DNA of 64,000 nucleotides from Liolophura sinensis (GCF_032854445.1 NC_088305.1:31461645-31525644), one strand, 5' to 3'; counted from the stretch's first letter, positions 1-12,200 are shown. A program made the numbers and translations. Notes: a model not told the origin generated them from the sequence alone.

Positions 1-180
1 CATGCTGAACCTAACAGTAGCTCTTCACTGACAACCACTGGTGCACGTCTCATTCACCCAAGCCTTTATTCCACCTTTTCAGCCAAGTGCAGCTGACACT
101 ATTATACACTTCTATAGTCTATCAGTCAACCCAATAAATCACAATAATGTAGCAATGTAAAGTCTCCTGTGTCTACAATT
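1..180. other. Unique AT-rich sequence
   Basis: Single-copy sequence before the first SINE. I see no open frame, RNA gene or repeat of note here. Confidence 0.5.
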
Positions 181-359
181 AAAACTACCCCGATCTCCGG
201 CCGTAAGTGGGAAGGTCTGCCAGCAACCTGCGGATGGTCGTGGGTTTCCCCCGGCTCTGCCCGGTTTCCACCCACCATAATGCTGGCCGCCGTCGTATAA
301 GTGAAATATTCTTGAGTACGGCGTAAAACACCAATTAAAAAAATAAATAAAACTACCCC
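181..359 (+). mobile_element. RUDI-like V-SINE, 5'-truncated, with target-site duplication
   Basis: The body (gcaacctgcggatggtcgtg, then cggtttcc, ccataatgctggccgccgtc) and the tail (ggcgtaaaacaccaatta then aaataaataa) are those of the mollusc SINE I know as RUDI. The tRNA-like head is missing, so the copy is 5'-truncated. The 11-bp sequence AAAACTACCCC stands on both sides, at 181-191 and 349-359. This is a perfect target-site duplication and places the insertion at about 192-348. It is one of the least diverged copies in the window, hence probably fairly recent. Confidence 0.92.
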
Positions 360-409
360 AAGCAACCTCTTGTAGAAGAATTTCTTTATAAATTATGAAA
401 ATACATGGA

Positions 410-575
410 TTACTTCAGTGGCCTAATGGTTAGAGCGTCTGCCTCGTAGTCAGGAGGCCCAGCATCAAACCCAAGACGGACCATACGCGTGTACCGAAGA
501 CTTCAAAACTAGTACTGTACTTGGAACTCAGAACTGAGAGGTTTACAGAGCAAGGAAACAGGGCTGGATGGCTCA
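410..575 (+). mobile_element. Second tRNA-derived SINE family (here 'SINE-B'), 5' part only
   Basis: The head TGGCCTAATGGTTAGAGCG at 420-438 resembles a tRNA A box. The segment gcatcaaaccc at about 461-471 is a B-box relative (consensus GWTCRANNC). Downstream sequence (gaagacttcaaaac ... gaactgagaggtttacagagcaaggaaaca) matches, in opposite orientation, the copies at 41.4, 44.0 and 44.5 kb. The 3' part and tail are absent. I cannot name the family from memory. Confidence 0.75.
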
Positions 576-802
576 AAAAATATGCTTGAATTCATTCATG
601 TACAGCTGCACATCCAAAGCTAATGAGAGCCTTGGGTTATTTCAGCTATTTTACCAAAAATGAAAAATGCTGAGAAATGAAACTGGTTAATAAACTCAAA
701 AGAAATGTTAAAATGATTTCATAGCATATCCAATGACGTACACGAATACCAATTAACCCAACAAAAACATCCATTCCGAACGAGATCTATTTTTTAATAG
801 CT

Positions 803-970
803 ATCAACAGATTTCTCAAGCAAAATATGAATATCAGATTTCTCAAGCAAAATATGAATATCAGATTTCTCAAGCAAAATATGAATATCAGATTTCTCAA
901 GCAAAATATGAATATCAGATTTCTCAAGCAAAATATGAATATCAGATTTCTCAAGCAAAATATGAAAATC
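803..970. repeat. 27-bp minisatellite, about 6 copies
   Basis: The unit atttctcaagcaaaatatga plus atatcag recurs every 27 bp (cagatttc starts at 808, 835, 862, 889, 916, 943) with almost no variation. Because 27 is a multiple of three, open frames with a 9-residue period run through it on the minus strand. They are by-products of the repeat, not evidence of a gene. Confidence 0.97.
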
Positions 971-975
971 AAGAG

Positions 976-2830
976 TTGACAAAGAGTCTGGATTTCTCCA
1001 TTTACGAGTGACCATTTGCCAGCTATCACACCATCATCATCGCACTGGTTTTAATCTCCATGCTTTTGACTTTCACTATTTACATCCCATAAACAGTAAT
1101 GTTAAATTAAAGGTTTTATAATGCATATCCCTGACTCAGTACGGAAACACATCAGCACAAACGTTCACAAATTTCATGCTTTTGTGGGAAGGAACTTCTT
1201 TACATGTGAGTGAATTTGATTAATCAAAACTTCACCTGAATAAATATTTGAACAAATCATTGAATAATGAAGTTTGCTTTAATATCACTGAAAGACTGCC
1301 AAGTTGACAAACCAGAATAATTTGATTATTTGGAAATTGGGTTTAAATTTTTCATCAAAATGATACCCTAGGTAAATTTATGTTTGCAGGCTGTTTTAAT
1401 GGAATTCCCAGATTACTGGGCACAAATTGCCAGGGCTGAGGGGAGCTCTATATATAAGCTACAGATCTGAGGATCAACCTAATGTAAAACTTTAATTTTT
1501 CCTTATCCATACATTATCCATATGCCTTTATAGTTAAACACCATACACCAAACATTTATTTATATAACACAATTTTGCTGTAGTCGTGAAATAAACATAT
1601 AGGTCAAATTAAATTTTGCTGAGATAAAAAAAATTTAAGTTCAATCATTTTTTGAGGTATGCACATGTTTTGTCTTCCGCATTTTACCCAGGATCCTTGT
1701 CAGATTAACATCCAATACATCAAAGATTCTTCCAAAGGGTTTCATTTCCCTGTTTCATGCTACATACTTTAAACACGTAAAATTACTTGTAAAGTCCATT
1801 AGCATCCACTAAAATTGCAAATGTCTCCAAAACTATCTTCAAAACAACAAATATTCCGATGAGAACACTTAGAATTAATGTCATGCAACAAGGTGAAAAC
1901 TATCACCCATTAGACTTTTATGCATTATGGTGTTCACACCTGCTTGCTCTTTTTTACCTTTGCATACATGTTGTAACATATTACCCCTTGTGTGCAGGTT
2001 AGTATTGTGTGTGTTGACAGTTATTCACAATTGATAACAAATGAATCTCTGATAAACTTTCAGTACATCTATTGTCTGTGGCTATTTGTACGGTGCCTTG
2101 CTGTCTTACCCTTAGTAAGACATAGCTACCCCCATCTACACAGATCTGCCATACTTCTATGTTCTTTCAGTTGGACAAAACACATAAGAACAATTATTTT
2201 TACATTCCTTAAAGGTCTTTCAACTTCATCCTGCGGTAAACTGGAGTACTGTATTGGTTACTGCCTGTCACTGCTACACTGCATGACTGTTACACAAACT
2301 CACCCCACAGCCTCTGGGTTCTTCCCCTCTCTGTGGGGATCAGCCTGTACTAGCTTGTTAAAGGGGCCTGTTACATTATATACAGTCTTGGATCGGCAAT
2401 GTGGGTCAGTCCTAGTTGAGGAGTCTCATGTTATATAGCTGTAGAGCTTAAGGGTCGTATCGATACTTGGGTAAATCCATTACAAGAACGATACTGCAGG
2501 GAATTCCCGCAAAGCTAATGATTTCGGCTAGAATCACCTTAGCATGAAGTACGTCTGAAGACAGTGAAGGAAGTAGAAATAATACCCGAGTTAAGCATGT
2601 GTAACCCAGAAAACCCAAAAGACTCATTCTGACTTGGTATTTCGGCCCTTTATTTTGCCATTTTAATATGTGAGTTGTTTTTCGGAGTTATGCACAACTT
2701 GTGCATTATGTCAAAGGTATAAGGGGATGTCAAAATTTCTGAAAGGAATAAATAGAAAAAGTATAATCTCTATGAGCTCACCTTAGACAAGGAGTTACAG
2801 CCAGATTAGGGGTCAGAATCAAGTCCAGTA
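976..2830. other. Unique AT-rich sequence
   Basis: Non-repetitive, AT-rich DNA. A 148-codon open frame at 1992-2438 starts with GTG, contains no motif I know and has no coding-like composition, so I do not call it a gene. No RNA gene or SINE recognised. Confidence 0.5.
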
Positions 2831-3720
2831 TGGAAATCACAGACAGTATAGGAAGTGCTGTCCTTTCTGACGCGTCACCCGGTAAACACAGCACACATTC
2901 TCTCCCCTGACAGTCAGGATGTGTCCTTAACTTTAGCCGGGGTGCCAGGTGAGTTAGGCCTCTTGTTACGTGCCGCACAAGACAGGTCTAAAGACCAATC
3001 GGTACAACACGGAGTAGGTAACTCCCGCTCAGCTGTGAAATGAAACACTCGATCACACGATCACACGGAGACAGGACACAACACGACCACCATGGTTTTG
3101 TCACTAACAACACCTGCTCGTGTGGTGTTTGTAACGCTCACAGCCACAGGGAGAATCCACAAGCAACGTCTTACGTAATACAACGGGACGCTTCGTAACA
3201 AGACTGGCGTGCCACCTTTACTGGCGGCTTAGTTAACACTGGCTGATGAATTAAAGACAGCAGATCCGATCTAGGTGACGGATACAGCGGGATCTTGAGC
3301 AACGAAAGGCCTAGGCACTGGCAACACTATTGTAGTAGATACCCCAGCCTGTGCTTCCTTACCATGAGATGGCTTAAGCTGGCTGTGTAATAGCACACCC
3401 CTCAGCCAGAAAGTCTATCCTCCCAAGGCTGTGGTATTAGGGTCTGACACCCACAGACAGCCACCAGAGAGTGAGGTAAAGAAGAGGAGCTGGGAGATGA
3501 ACACAGCAGGGGCTGTGCTAACAACATCAACACTGTTACAAGTCAGGCCTTTCCTTTCACAACACAGGTCAACTGCTCCCCTGACTGGCTAAATGAATAG
3601 GATGCTCCAGTGGCACAGTCTGAATGAACAGCACACGGATGAGTCCATGCGTCTGGGCAGCTCTCACCTGAGGGGGGACAGTCGGTGTTCAGGATACACC
3701 ACTTGTCTGGTATAAAAGGG
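2830..3720. promoter_or_regulatory. GC-richer single-copy island, possible cis-regulatory element
   Basis: Composition rises clearly above the AT-rich flanks and no repeat is visible. It contains the 10-bp palindrome TGACGCGTCA (2868-2877) and a CACCTG E-box core near 3109. Short open frames on both strands give no recognisable protein. A conserved non-coding element is one reading, an eroded exon or transposon another. Function is inference; only composition and motif cores are seen. Confidence 0.22.
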
Positions 3721-4404
3721 TGCAAGCTGGTCCTGAACAGCACAGGAACTCCTGTGAGGCTCCAGAGGCTACGACACATGCTGGCTTCACCTTAGGTGAG
3801 GGTCACTTAGGTGGGGTACACGCAATTTTCATGAAACTCAAAGTGACTTACATGGTGTTAGTTAAAAATGGAAACTGGTTATTGTTAACACATGTGACTT
3901 GGTCATGAAATGAGGATATCATTCTCCACTGTAGCAAACGTAGTGTCATGTTTGCTATTTTACGTCACAAATTTTCAGACCTTTTCCCCCAAAAGCCTAC
4001 AGATGTCTTATATAGGTATAACCCATGACAGGTAAATGTAATATTACAACCACTTCCAAAATTGCTAGTTGTTTGACAACACCGATTAGGCAGTTACATA
4101 CATGCCTGCAACATGATCTGCTCAGATTGCAGCCCCAAAAATAAAGAATGTAATAACACATTAAATTCAGAGTGACACCCTGCAGTACTTAAATCACTGT
4201 TAACTTTTAAACAAGACCCTCACAGCTTCTGTTACCCACAGCTGCATTCTGACATTTCAATTTATTAACAGTGCAGTAGATTGGTCATATCCCTTGTGGT
4301 AATTTATAGAGGGCAGTGACAGCTAGCAAATGCTAGAGATAAAATATCTCACTAATTCAAATTAACCAACATACCACATGTCATATTACTGGTATAACAA
4401 CAGT
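3720..4404. other. Unique AT-rich sequence
   Basis: Single-copy sequence up to the next SINE. I see no gene, repeat or RNA structure worth naming. Confidence 0.5.
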
Positions 4405-4407
4405 TCT

Positions 4408-4688
4408 TTTTTGATTTATTTTTATTTGATTTACTTGATTGGTGTTTTACACTGAACTCAAGAATATTTCAGTTATACCACTGCTGCCAGTATTACAGTG
4501 GGAGGAAACCGGACAGAGCCCACAGGAAATCCGCATCTTTCCACACATTGTTGGCAGACCTTCTCAGTACAGCCACAGAGGAAGCCAGCATGAGCTCAAT
4601 TTGAACTCACACTGACTGCCTTGGTGAGAGGTTCCTGAGGCATTGCTCAGCGCTCTCATATGAACTCTCAAGTCCATTGAGGTCCCAA
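4408..4688 (-). mobile_element. RUDI-like V-SINE, near full length, diverged
   Basis: Read on the minus strand, the element runs from a head ending ggacctcaat at about 4688 to a tail matching gattggtgttttacactgaa at about 4440. The B-box region (gagttcaaat, reverse of atttgaactcac at 4598-4610) and the V-type body (gtgggaggaaaccggacaga at 4498-4517) are readable. Many substitutions make it an old copy. Confidence 0.85.
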
Positions 4689-4689
4689 C

Positions 4690-5207
4690 ACACATACAAT
4701 AAATTATCTTAAATCATACCAAGAGTTTATATTTTGGATACAATTATAACACTGGCTTCGAAAATCTGTGTCTTGTGGCCATGCAGGAATAATACGGACG
4801 TTGTAATACCTCAACCTGCATGTGTACATATATTATCTGTGATCTAACCGAGGCAAAACAGCTTGTTAACGTAACGTATGATCAATGACTTTTCTATGAC
4901 AGGTAATAAAACCTGTAAATCGGATCAGTCAATTGATACATTCTTCTATGAATTTTCATAAATAATTTAATATTTGGCTTCATTTACCTGTGTAAACATA
5001 AATGTGCTATATACATTTAACAGTTCTATATTACAATTACCGTGGGTTTTTTTATCCAGCCAGTTTTCTTTAATAGTGATATAACAACTTTGAAAACAAT
5101 TTTGTTTTGAGAAAGCCCAAATTATGGGGTCACTCTTCAAACAGTAAGAGACGAGCATGCTCATTAAAAAAAGCCTAAATTATGAAGTTCCTAACTGGGA
5201 CAAATTA
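4690..5207. other. Unique AT-rich sequence
   Basis: AT-rich single-copy DNA between the SINE and the 78-bp array. A 65-codon minus-strand frame has no recognisable content. Confidence 0.5.
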
Positions 5208-5210
5208 GGA

Positions 5211-5975
5211 AGCAGACTATTGGAGACAGGGCCAAATATCCGCCCCAGGTACATGTAGATTATGCCCTGATGTTTAGGAAGCAGACTATTGGAGAAAGGG
5301 CCAAATATCCGCCCAGGACCCTATAGGTACATGTAGATTATGCCCTGATGTTTAGGAAGCAGACTATTGGAGAAAGGGCCAAATATCCGCCCAGGACCAT
5401 ATAGGTACATGTAGATTATGCCCTGATGTTTAGGAAGCAGACTATTGGAGAAAGGGCCAAATATCCACCCAGGACCATATAGGTACATGTAGATTATGCC
5501 CTGATGTTTAGGAAGCAGACTATTGGAGAAAGGGCCAAATATCCACCCAGGACCATATAGGTACATGTAGATTATGCCCTGATGTTTAGGAAGCAGACTA
5601 TTGGAGAAAGGGCCAAATATCCGCCCAGGACCATATAGGTACATGTAGATTATGCCCTGATGTTTAGGAAGCAGACTATTGGAGAAAGGGCCAAATATCC
5701 GCCCAGGACCATATAGGTACATGTAGATTATGCCCTGATGTTTAGGAAGCAGACTATTGGAGAAAGGGCCAAATATCCACCCAGGACCATATAGGTACAT
5801 GTAGATTATGCCCTGATGTTTAGGAAGCAGACTATTGGAGAAAGGGCCAAATATCGGCCCAGGACCATATAGGTACACGTAGATTATGCCCTGATGTTTA
5901 GGAAGCAGACTATTGGAGAAAGGGCCAAATATCCGCCCAGGACCATATAGGTACATGTAGATTATGCCCTGATGT
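5211..5975. repeat. 78-bp minisatellite, 10 copies
   Basis: The word ggaagcagac recurs at 5218, 5277, 5355, 5433 and on to 5901, spacing 78 bp. The first unit is about 20 bp short, lacking gaccatatag and adjoining bases. Copies are nearly identical. 78 is 3 x 26, so a 230-codon frame with a 26-residue period is open on the minus strand (5321-6013). The few differences fall at non-silent positions (an R/W/P codon), which argues against protein selection. I treat it as non-coding. Confidence 0.97.
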
Positions 5976-7160
5976 TGACAAAACTTTTGTCTTATACGCA
6001 GGTTCAATGCCATAAGTCAAGTTGTACTTATAGAATTTCTAAAAAAGCATTGTACAAACATGTACAAACTCGCCTGGCACTTGGCACAGGAGCTACATGT
6101 AGTCATATACTTGTAGGCCCAGTTAAATGTATATAATGTGACAGGATGGGGCATTGTGTCTGTTGAAAGCATTGTACAACTCCAAACCAACCAAACAACC
6201 AACAAAAAAAAAATTCATTTTCTTATTACACTAATTTAATATAAATTAAAGATTTTATTTAATTATATTTAAAACTATTTTTATTCATTCTATGAAATAT
6301 GAAATAAATATCAAACCAAGATAAAACACAAAAAGCTGGAATAAATTACACAAAAAATGAATGTTTCCTGGAAAAATTTAAAACTAAGCATGCTGCAGGA
6401 AAAAATGGAACATATCTTTGGTCTTTAGGATAAATAAAAAAGATGTATTTCCTGAGAGATCAGGAGCTTGTCGTCGGTGCTGTCATAGCATAATTTCCTT
6501 ATGGAGGCATAATTTTGACAGAGACAGAAAAAAGCACAAATCACACACTGGGTGCATCGCGTCAATGCATGTCAGTAATACAAACAGAGATCATCAATTT
6601 GATTTTTTCAGCCTACTTTTCTGGTTTTGCTGTTCAGAGGTAACCCTTAAACACAATGACCTTAGGCAAGTAAATATATAAGCATGGCTAAATTGTATGA
6701 TGACACACAGGAGATGTTGAGTGAAAAAAGTGAAACCATGCAGAGATAAAATGCAATGGTTATCTAAGCAGTTTGATATGTGTCAAGAGATGGTGTTTAT
6801 TACCACCCAAGGTAATAAGATAACTGCTATATTTAAGCTAAAATTTATCTTGTAACATTCTGAGTTCTATTCATCTTCAGAACTTAAAACCAAAGAAAAC
6901 CCTAATGCCCAGGATACTTCAGTTGAAGGCCCAATAAAAACTTTCCACTCAAATGGTTGGATGGGATTTTTTTAGAATTGTTTTCAGCCAAGTAACATGC
7001 ATTCGCAATTTTCTCTCGCCTTTTCTGACCATATTCAGGTCAGCGACATCACATCAGGTTGTTGCGACACACACAGACAGATGTCATCCTTCCAAATGCA
7101 TGTACATATAGATCCATGGATGTATTCACCGAATTGGCCCTAAAACAAACTATCATAAGC
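5976..7160. other. Unique AT-rich sequence
   Basis: Strongly AT-rich, single-copy, with a short A/C-rich run near 6180-6212. No gene or RNA recognised; the 87-codon frame at 6418-6681 has no known motif. Confidence 0.5.
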
Positions 7161-7165
7161 AAACA

Positions 7166-7962
7166 AGTACATGTGACGTCATTAATGTGGATGTGACGTC
7201 ATTATTGCAAATATGACCGCCACTAATGTGGATGTGACATCAATAATGCAGATATGACATCATTAATGTGGATATGACGTCACTAATGCAGATGTGACGT
7301 CATTAATGTGGATATGACGTCATTAAAGCAGATATGACATCACTAATGTGAATGTGACGTCATTAATGCAGACATGACATCATCAATGCGGATATGTCAC
7401 TGATGTGGATGTGACGTCATTAATGTGGATATGATGTCATTAATACAGATATGACGCCATTAATGTGAATGTGATGTCATTAATGCAGATATGACGTCAC
7501 TAATGCGGATGTGACCTCGCTAATGCAGATGTGACCTCACTAATGCTGATGTGACCTCACTAATGCCGATGTGACCTCGCTAATGCCGATGTGACATCAC
7601 TAATGCCGATGTGACCTCACTAATGTGACCTCACTAATGCGGATGTGACCTCACTAATGTGGATGTGACCTCACTAAAGCGGATGTGACCTCATTAATGC
7701 TGATGTGACATCACTAATGCTGATGTGACGTCACTAATGCGGATGTGACATCATTAATGCGGATGTGACCTCACCAATGCGGATGTGACATCACTAATGC
7801 TGATGTGACGTCGCTAATGCCGATGTGACGTCGCTAATGCCAATGTGTCGTCGCTAATGCCGATGTGACATCACTAATGCAGGGGTGACATCACTAATGC
7901 AGATGTGACCTCGCTAATGTTGATGTGACATCACTAATGCCGATGTGACATCACTAATATTC
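7166..7962. repeat. 20-bp minisatellite carrying cAMP-response-element motifs, about 40 units
   Basis: The unit gatgtgacgtcactaatgcn recurs about every 20 bp with much variation. Nine units hold the perfect 8-bp palindrome TGACGTCA (start positions 7174, 7194, 7275, 7295, 7315, 7355, 7412, 7492, 7726). Most others hold TGACATCA, TGATGTCA or TGACCTCA. The first two are the products expected from CpG deamination of TGACGTCA; TGACCT is a nuclear-receptor half-site. Perfect sites are concentrated in the left half, TGACCTCA in the middle and right. The repeat is seen directly; any regulatory role is inference. Confidence 0.96.
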
Positions 7963-7964
7963 TC

Positions 7965-8500
7965 TGGGTCACTACTGACCACTGTAGAATCTGACATTTT
8001 TAAAATTATTTTAGTCAGTTGGAAAAATGCTAAAAAGATAAAATGAACTATTTTCCCGGACAGTGTTTAATGGCCATTCATCTGATGAAAGCCGTAAACA
8101 ATTGAAAAATAAATCATCTATTCCATGTAGCATTGCTGATTGGATCCGTTCCTGAATTCAGGAAAATAAATTTGGAGTTTGCAGACATGTTGATTATGTA
8201 TAATAATGTCTTTGTTTATGGAACGTTGCTTGGTCACTTTACAATGAAACTGTTCTTCCCCAAGCACAGAGAAAACAAATATATAAGAAACATCTACTTC
8301 AGAGTCAAAGTATACATCAATATATATATAGATAACAAAATAAAGCACCATATAGTTTGAAAAATAAAGCTATATACTATATACATTCATAGATACAAAA
8401 AAGCAACAACACAGACAAGAATTTAGTGCTGTCCCCTCAACTGTCCCAACCAGCAGGGGAAGTGAGGTTTACCAGCACCTTCTTGCCCCCCACTGGCTGG
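7965..8500. other. Unique AT-rich sequence with TA-rich stretch
   Basis: Single-copy sequence, with a TA-rich run near 8318-8395. Frames at 8118-8360 are open on both strands and unrecognised. No gene supported. Confidence 0.5.
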
Positions 8501-8506
8501 AACACC

Positions 8507-8645
8507 CTGCCCACATGTCCAGAGAAACATACCAAACGAGTGGGAGATGTCCCATAACTGACTCCCCTCCCACCTGGAACCCCCTGCACACATGCATGGA
8601 GAAACATACCAAGTGAGTGGGAGATGTCCCATAACCGACCCCTTT
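8507..8645. repeat. 77-bp tandem duplication
   Basis: The words gagaaacatacc and gtgggagatgtcccataac occur twice, 77 bp apart (first at 8522, again at 8599), with about 10% divergence. The frames seen here in several phases are by-products of the duplication. Confidence 0.85.
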
Positions 8646-8649
8646 CAGA

Positions 8650-9480
8650 GGCACCTAGAACTGATACTTTGACTCCAGCACTTTCACTGATTATGAAGAA
8701 CATGGCCAAACATCACAAAATACTTTTAAGTGGCTGTATAAGTTGGACGAATCAATCATGATCCAAACAAAATGTGCCATCTGGAACATGCTAAACTTTA
8801 TGTGAAATATGGTAAGTTAATTAATTATGCAAAGCAAAAGCGTTAATAATTTTAATAATGGATGGAGCCACCACATCCAATGTCCCACCATCCCTTTACA
8901 CGACAATGTTACTTTTCATTGCCGGTGAAAGCCAATGTGACATTAAGCGGTCACAAAACAATTAAACATTTGTAATAAATGTGTGAGACATCCAGTTTGC
9001 GTCCTTGCAACAATACTGATTATGACTGGTCAAATGTGTGTTCTTGACTAGCAGTTCAGAAAGGTCTATTTCCCATAATATTTCATGTACATTCATTATT
9101 TTAGATTTAGAGACTATTTAAGTACTTACTTCAGACAATGATGATGTACTTGTATGTAAACCTGCTTATCAAATCAAATGAAACCTTTCTCTGAATAAGA
9201 GGTTTATCATCTAATGCGATCACTTGAAATTTAAACCAGAAATCTGATAGAAACAGCCACAATTTTTATACGAACCTCCACCAAATATGAAATCATTACC
9301 TGACGTGTCTGAGACTGTAACTGACTTAAGGCATGACTGGGATCATGCTCTTCATACAGACATATCATGATGACATTATTCATATGCGGACAGGGTAAAA
9401 ATAGGGTTGGTAGAAACAAGATGGGCATGTTTTGAGGAGAAGATTAAAACTCCTGGTACACTGTAAATCAGGAAATGTAG
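8650..9480. other. Unique AT-rich sequence
   Basis: Single-copy, AT-rich. I see no gene, SINE or array. Confidence 0.5.
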
Positions 9481-10600
9481 ACTGTGGGTTAGAGAGTATA
9501 ACTCATAGTTTGTAATGCTATGGACCACCAGTTTCAGCCCTCAAGAGGTTGCGAGTTCCATCCTTCCTGTACATCACATTTTGCTCTCAGACAGCTGAGT
9601 AGGTCAAGAATTTTATGGGCGGCCAGAGAAGACAGAATCTGGGCAGTAAATGTCAGCCAGAGGACTGTAGTGAGAGGTGTCACTGGGGGAATGGTCATCC
9701 TATCCACTAACAACGACCGGTCATGCGGAATCGTCCAGATGGTCTTCTGTCGCCAAGACTTGATGAACAAGACACGGAGAGACAATTGACCGCGGCGTTC
9801 CCACCGCCTCGCAGAATCAACTTGTAGCCGAAATCAATTCAGCCACGCATCTCAAGGACGCTCGAGAGTGATGTTTGCCGCAGAGTCAGAGACTGCGGCA
9901 AAACAAATTCCAATTGTCACTCGCCTGTTGGTGCAGGAATTTGTCAGTAGCAGTTTCGAAAATTCAACAGTTTGCTCAATCAATGCAAGCTGTGGTGGAA
10001 CATTTTCAGCAAGTCCTCAATGGCAGGATCCAATGGAGATCTGTTTTTAAGCCGAGTCTGAGAGAGCGGGATGTTAAGGGTCACCCTTGGAAGTTTTTCA
10101 ACCAAGGTCGGACATTTAAGTCACCATCAGGATGATGAATCACCTGCAGATTCACCAGCGATTTTCATCCTGAGGAATCTACATTGTACGGGGTGTCTTA
10201 ACACTATCAGTGGTCACCCTAACTCCCTTATGAGCAGGCATGCGTGGCACAAGATGGAAAACCTTGAGTATAAAGCCAGACCGGCGAGGACGTCTTCTAT
10301 CTGCTTCAGCGACTACATCGGGTCTCTCAGACATCTCCCAAAGTGAAATCACCGGAAAAAATGTCCATAAAAAAGGGTATAAATTTCCGCGGTTAAATCA
10401 GCCTCACAAGAGGATTGAATTAATGACACTGTCACCATCTACCTCACAAGGCCAAGTGGATAATAAAAATTGTTTAGAATCCATGTTTACAAGCCCCGGA
10501 AATATTGAGTTCAGGAAAACCTTTTTCTACATCGTTACTTTATTGCTATGGCAACATGACATATTGACGAATTGGACGAGGTTACTCAAATAAAATGTTC
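9480..10600. other. GC-richer stretch with broken open frames, possible decayed element
   Basis: Composition is clearly less AT-rich from about 9520 to 10350. Successive moderate frames are open in different phases on the plus strand (9520-9789, 9868-10050, 9875-10135, 10071-10346, 10240-10593). That pattern would fit a coding sequence or retroelement ORF broken by frameshifts. I recognise no reverse transcriptase, integrase, transposase or gag motif, and 9534-9785 is also open on the minus strand, so chance remains likely. No function is assigned. Confidence 0.25.
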
Positions 10601-11640
10601 CATCACTGGATTAAATAAGAGTGGAGAGATTTTAGAAGCGACAGGTGTCTTTTGAAATTTGGCAGTAGGTGTGTCTGGCAAACGTATAATTTGTTTTTAA
10701 ATAAAATAGAGTACAATGATTTTACCATCATAAAACACATATACATAGAAGTTTAATTATGCATTACTGATTAAAAAATGGTTTTCGTATGACTGGTAAT
10801 GAAGTCAGAATCATCTTATTGAGTTTTGTTGATAAATATTTACTTCAGTTCTTAAACCCCCATCCTCACTGGTCAAGCGTGTGAGAGCTATAGTACTGTA
10901 ACCATCTTATCCAGCAATGGTCCATAACAGTATGTATCCTTTAACCTGTATAAAAAGCTCCTATGAAGAGTATGGTTTTAAGAAAATCAAAAACGATTTG
11001 CTCCCCCCCACCCCTCACCCCAAAAAATAAAATCATTTTGAAGCATATTTTATATTTCTTTAAAAACCCTCTATTTTATGCATATTTTAAGTCAATAGTA
11101 AAAAAATATTCAGAAATGACTTCATCAATTAATTATATGCACATACCGGGAAGGCTTGATCAGCTTTCATAACATCCCTTAATTCAGGATCTCTCTCCCC
11201 CACCACCCACACCCCGCCTCCACCCCAGTTTTTTGACAGCCATCACTGTTGACGTCACCACAGCAGGTTACTTAGCTTCCAGAGAGACCTTGTGCCCTTA
11301 GGAAATCTGTAGTTTAGCCATTTTTACACCCCCAAGAAAGAAAGCTGAGAAGCCTTTTTTTTTTTAGCTTTTTATGTGTTACACTGAGAAATCAATATCA
11401 AATGTTTCACTTGAGAAGTTATTTTTGTGACTTAAGAACATGTACAGGTGCGCACAAAGCTATCCGAGTTTCCCCAGCAGGTAGAGCACCTGAGAGTCCT
11501 CACTCCACAGTGATTCTACATGTTGCTCACTAACATACAACAGCTGCACACAGGACTTTGACACGCAAATATTTCGTTTAAAGAAGTTACAAGACGTAGA
11601 CATGTGAGCATCCCCTCTCCACAAGCGAGAAAACTACATC
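10600..11640. other. Unique AT-rich sequence with C-rich patches
   Basis: Single-copy DNA with a C-rich patch at about 10982-11002 and another at 11197-11227. No gene or RNA recognised. Confidence 0.5.
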
Positions 11641-12200
11641 TCACAGAGTTCATCCATTACAAAATTTCCTAACCAAAGTGTAAAAACCACACTCTCATGG
11701 GGTGAATACTAATTGCACTTCAAAGATAATAACCGCCTTGTGAAAGCTGGACATGTTAAAAACTGCTCTCTAACAAGGAGAAAGCTACAACTCTTCCAGT
11801 ACTTTGGTGTCAAAACCTTCCTTGACAACAAATCCGTCCAGACAAGGGGTTAAAACTACAATCGGCATAGAAGAAAGCTACACCTCTTCCAGTACTTCAA
11901 GGAAAGAACCTTCTACTCACGGGGTGTAAGTTACACTCTGCTGGACACAAAGCTACACCTTTTCCAGTACTTCAGGTACAAAATCTTCTGGTCAAGGTGT
12001 GTAAATTACACTCTGCTGAGCACAAAGCTACACCTTTTCCAGTACTTCAGGTTCAAAATCTTCTGGTCAAGGGGTGTAAATTACACTCTGCTGGACACAA
12101 AGCTACACCTTTTCCAGTACTTCAGGTTCAAAATCTTCTGGTCAAGGGGTGTAAATTACACTCTGCTGCACACAAAGCTACACCTTTTTCCAGGTGTAAA
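11640..12200. repeat. 75-bp minisatellite with a decay gradient
   Basis: About three and a half tight copies of a 75-bp unit (acacaaagctacacctttt, ccagtacttcaggttcaaaa, tcttctggtcaaggggtgta) lie at 11920-12200. Further left, at about 11700-11920, the same words recur in diverged form (gaaagctacaactcttccag, gaaagctacacctcttccag). Identity falls from right to left, as expected if recent copying is confined to one end. Confidence 0.93.

Noticed and set aside
410-475. Functional tRNA gene
   Set aside because: A and B boxes are present but no cloverleaf can be drawn, and the sequence continues into a SINE body shared with other copies.
805-965. CRISPR-like regular repeats (also considered at 19629-19812 and 28340-28738)
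   Set aside because: These are contiguous tandem units without unique spacers, in a eukaryotic genome, with no cas genes.
1992-2438. 148-codon plus-strand frame starting with GTG
   Set aside because: Non-ATG start, no motif, AT-rich surroundings; a frame this long can occur by chance in 64 kb over six phases.
11990-12130. B-box-like word ggttcaaaatc in the 75-bp array as another promoter-derived array
   Set aside because: The last B-box position does not fit, no A box is nearby and no SINE flanks the array.
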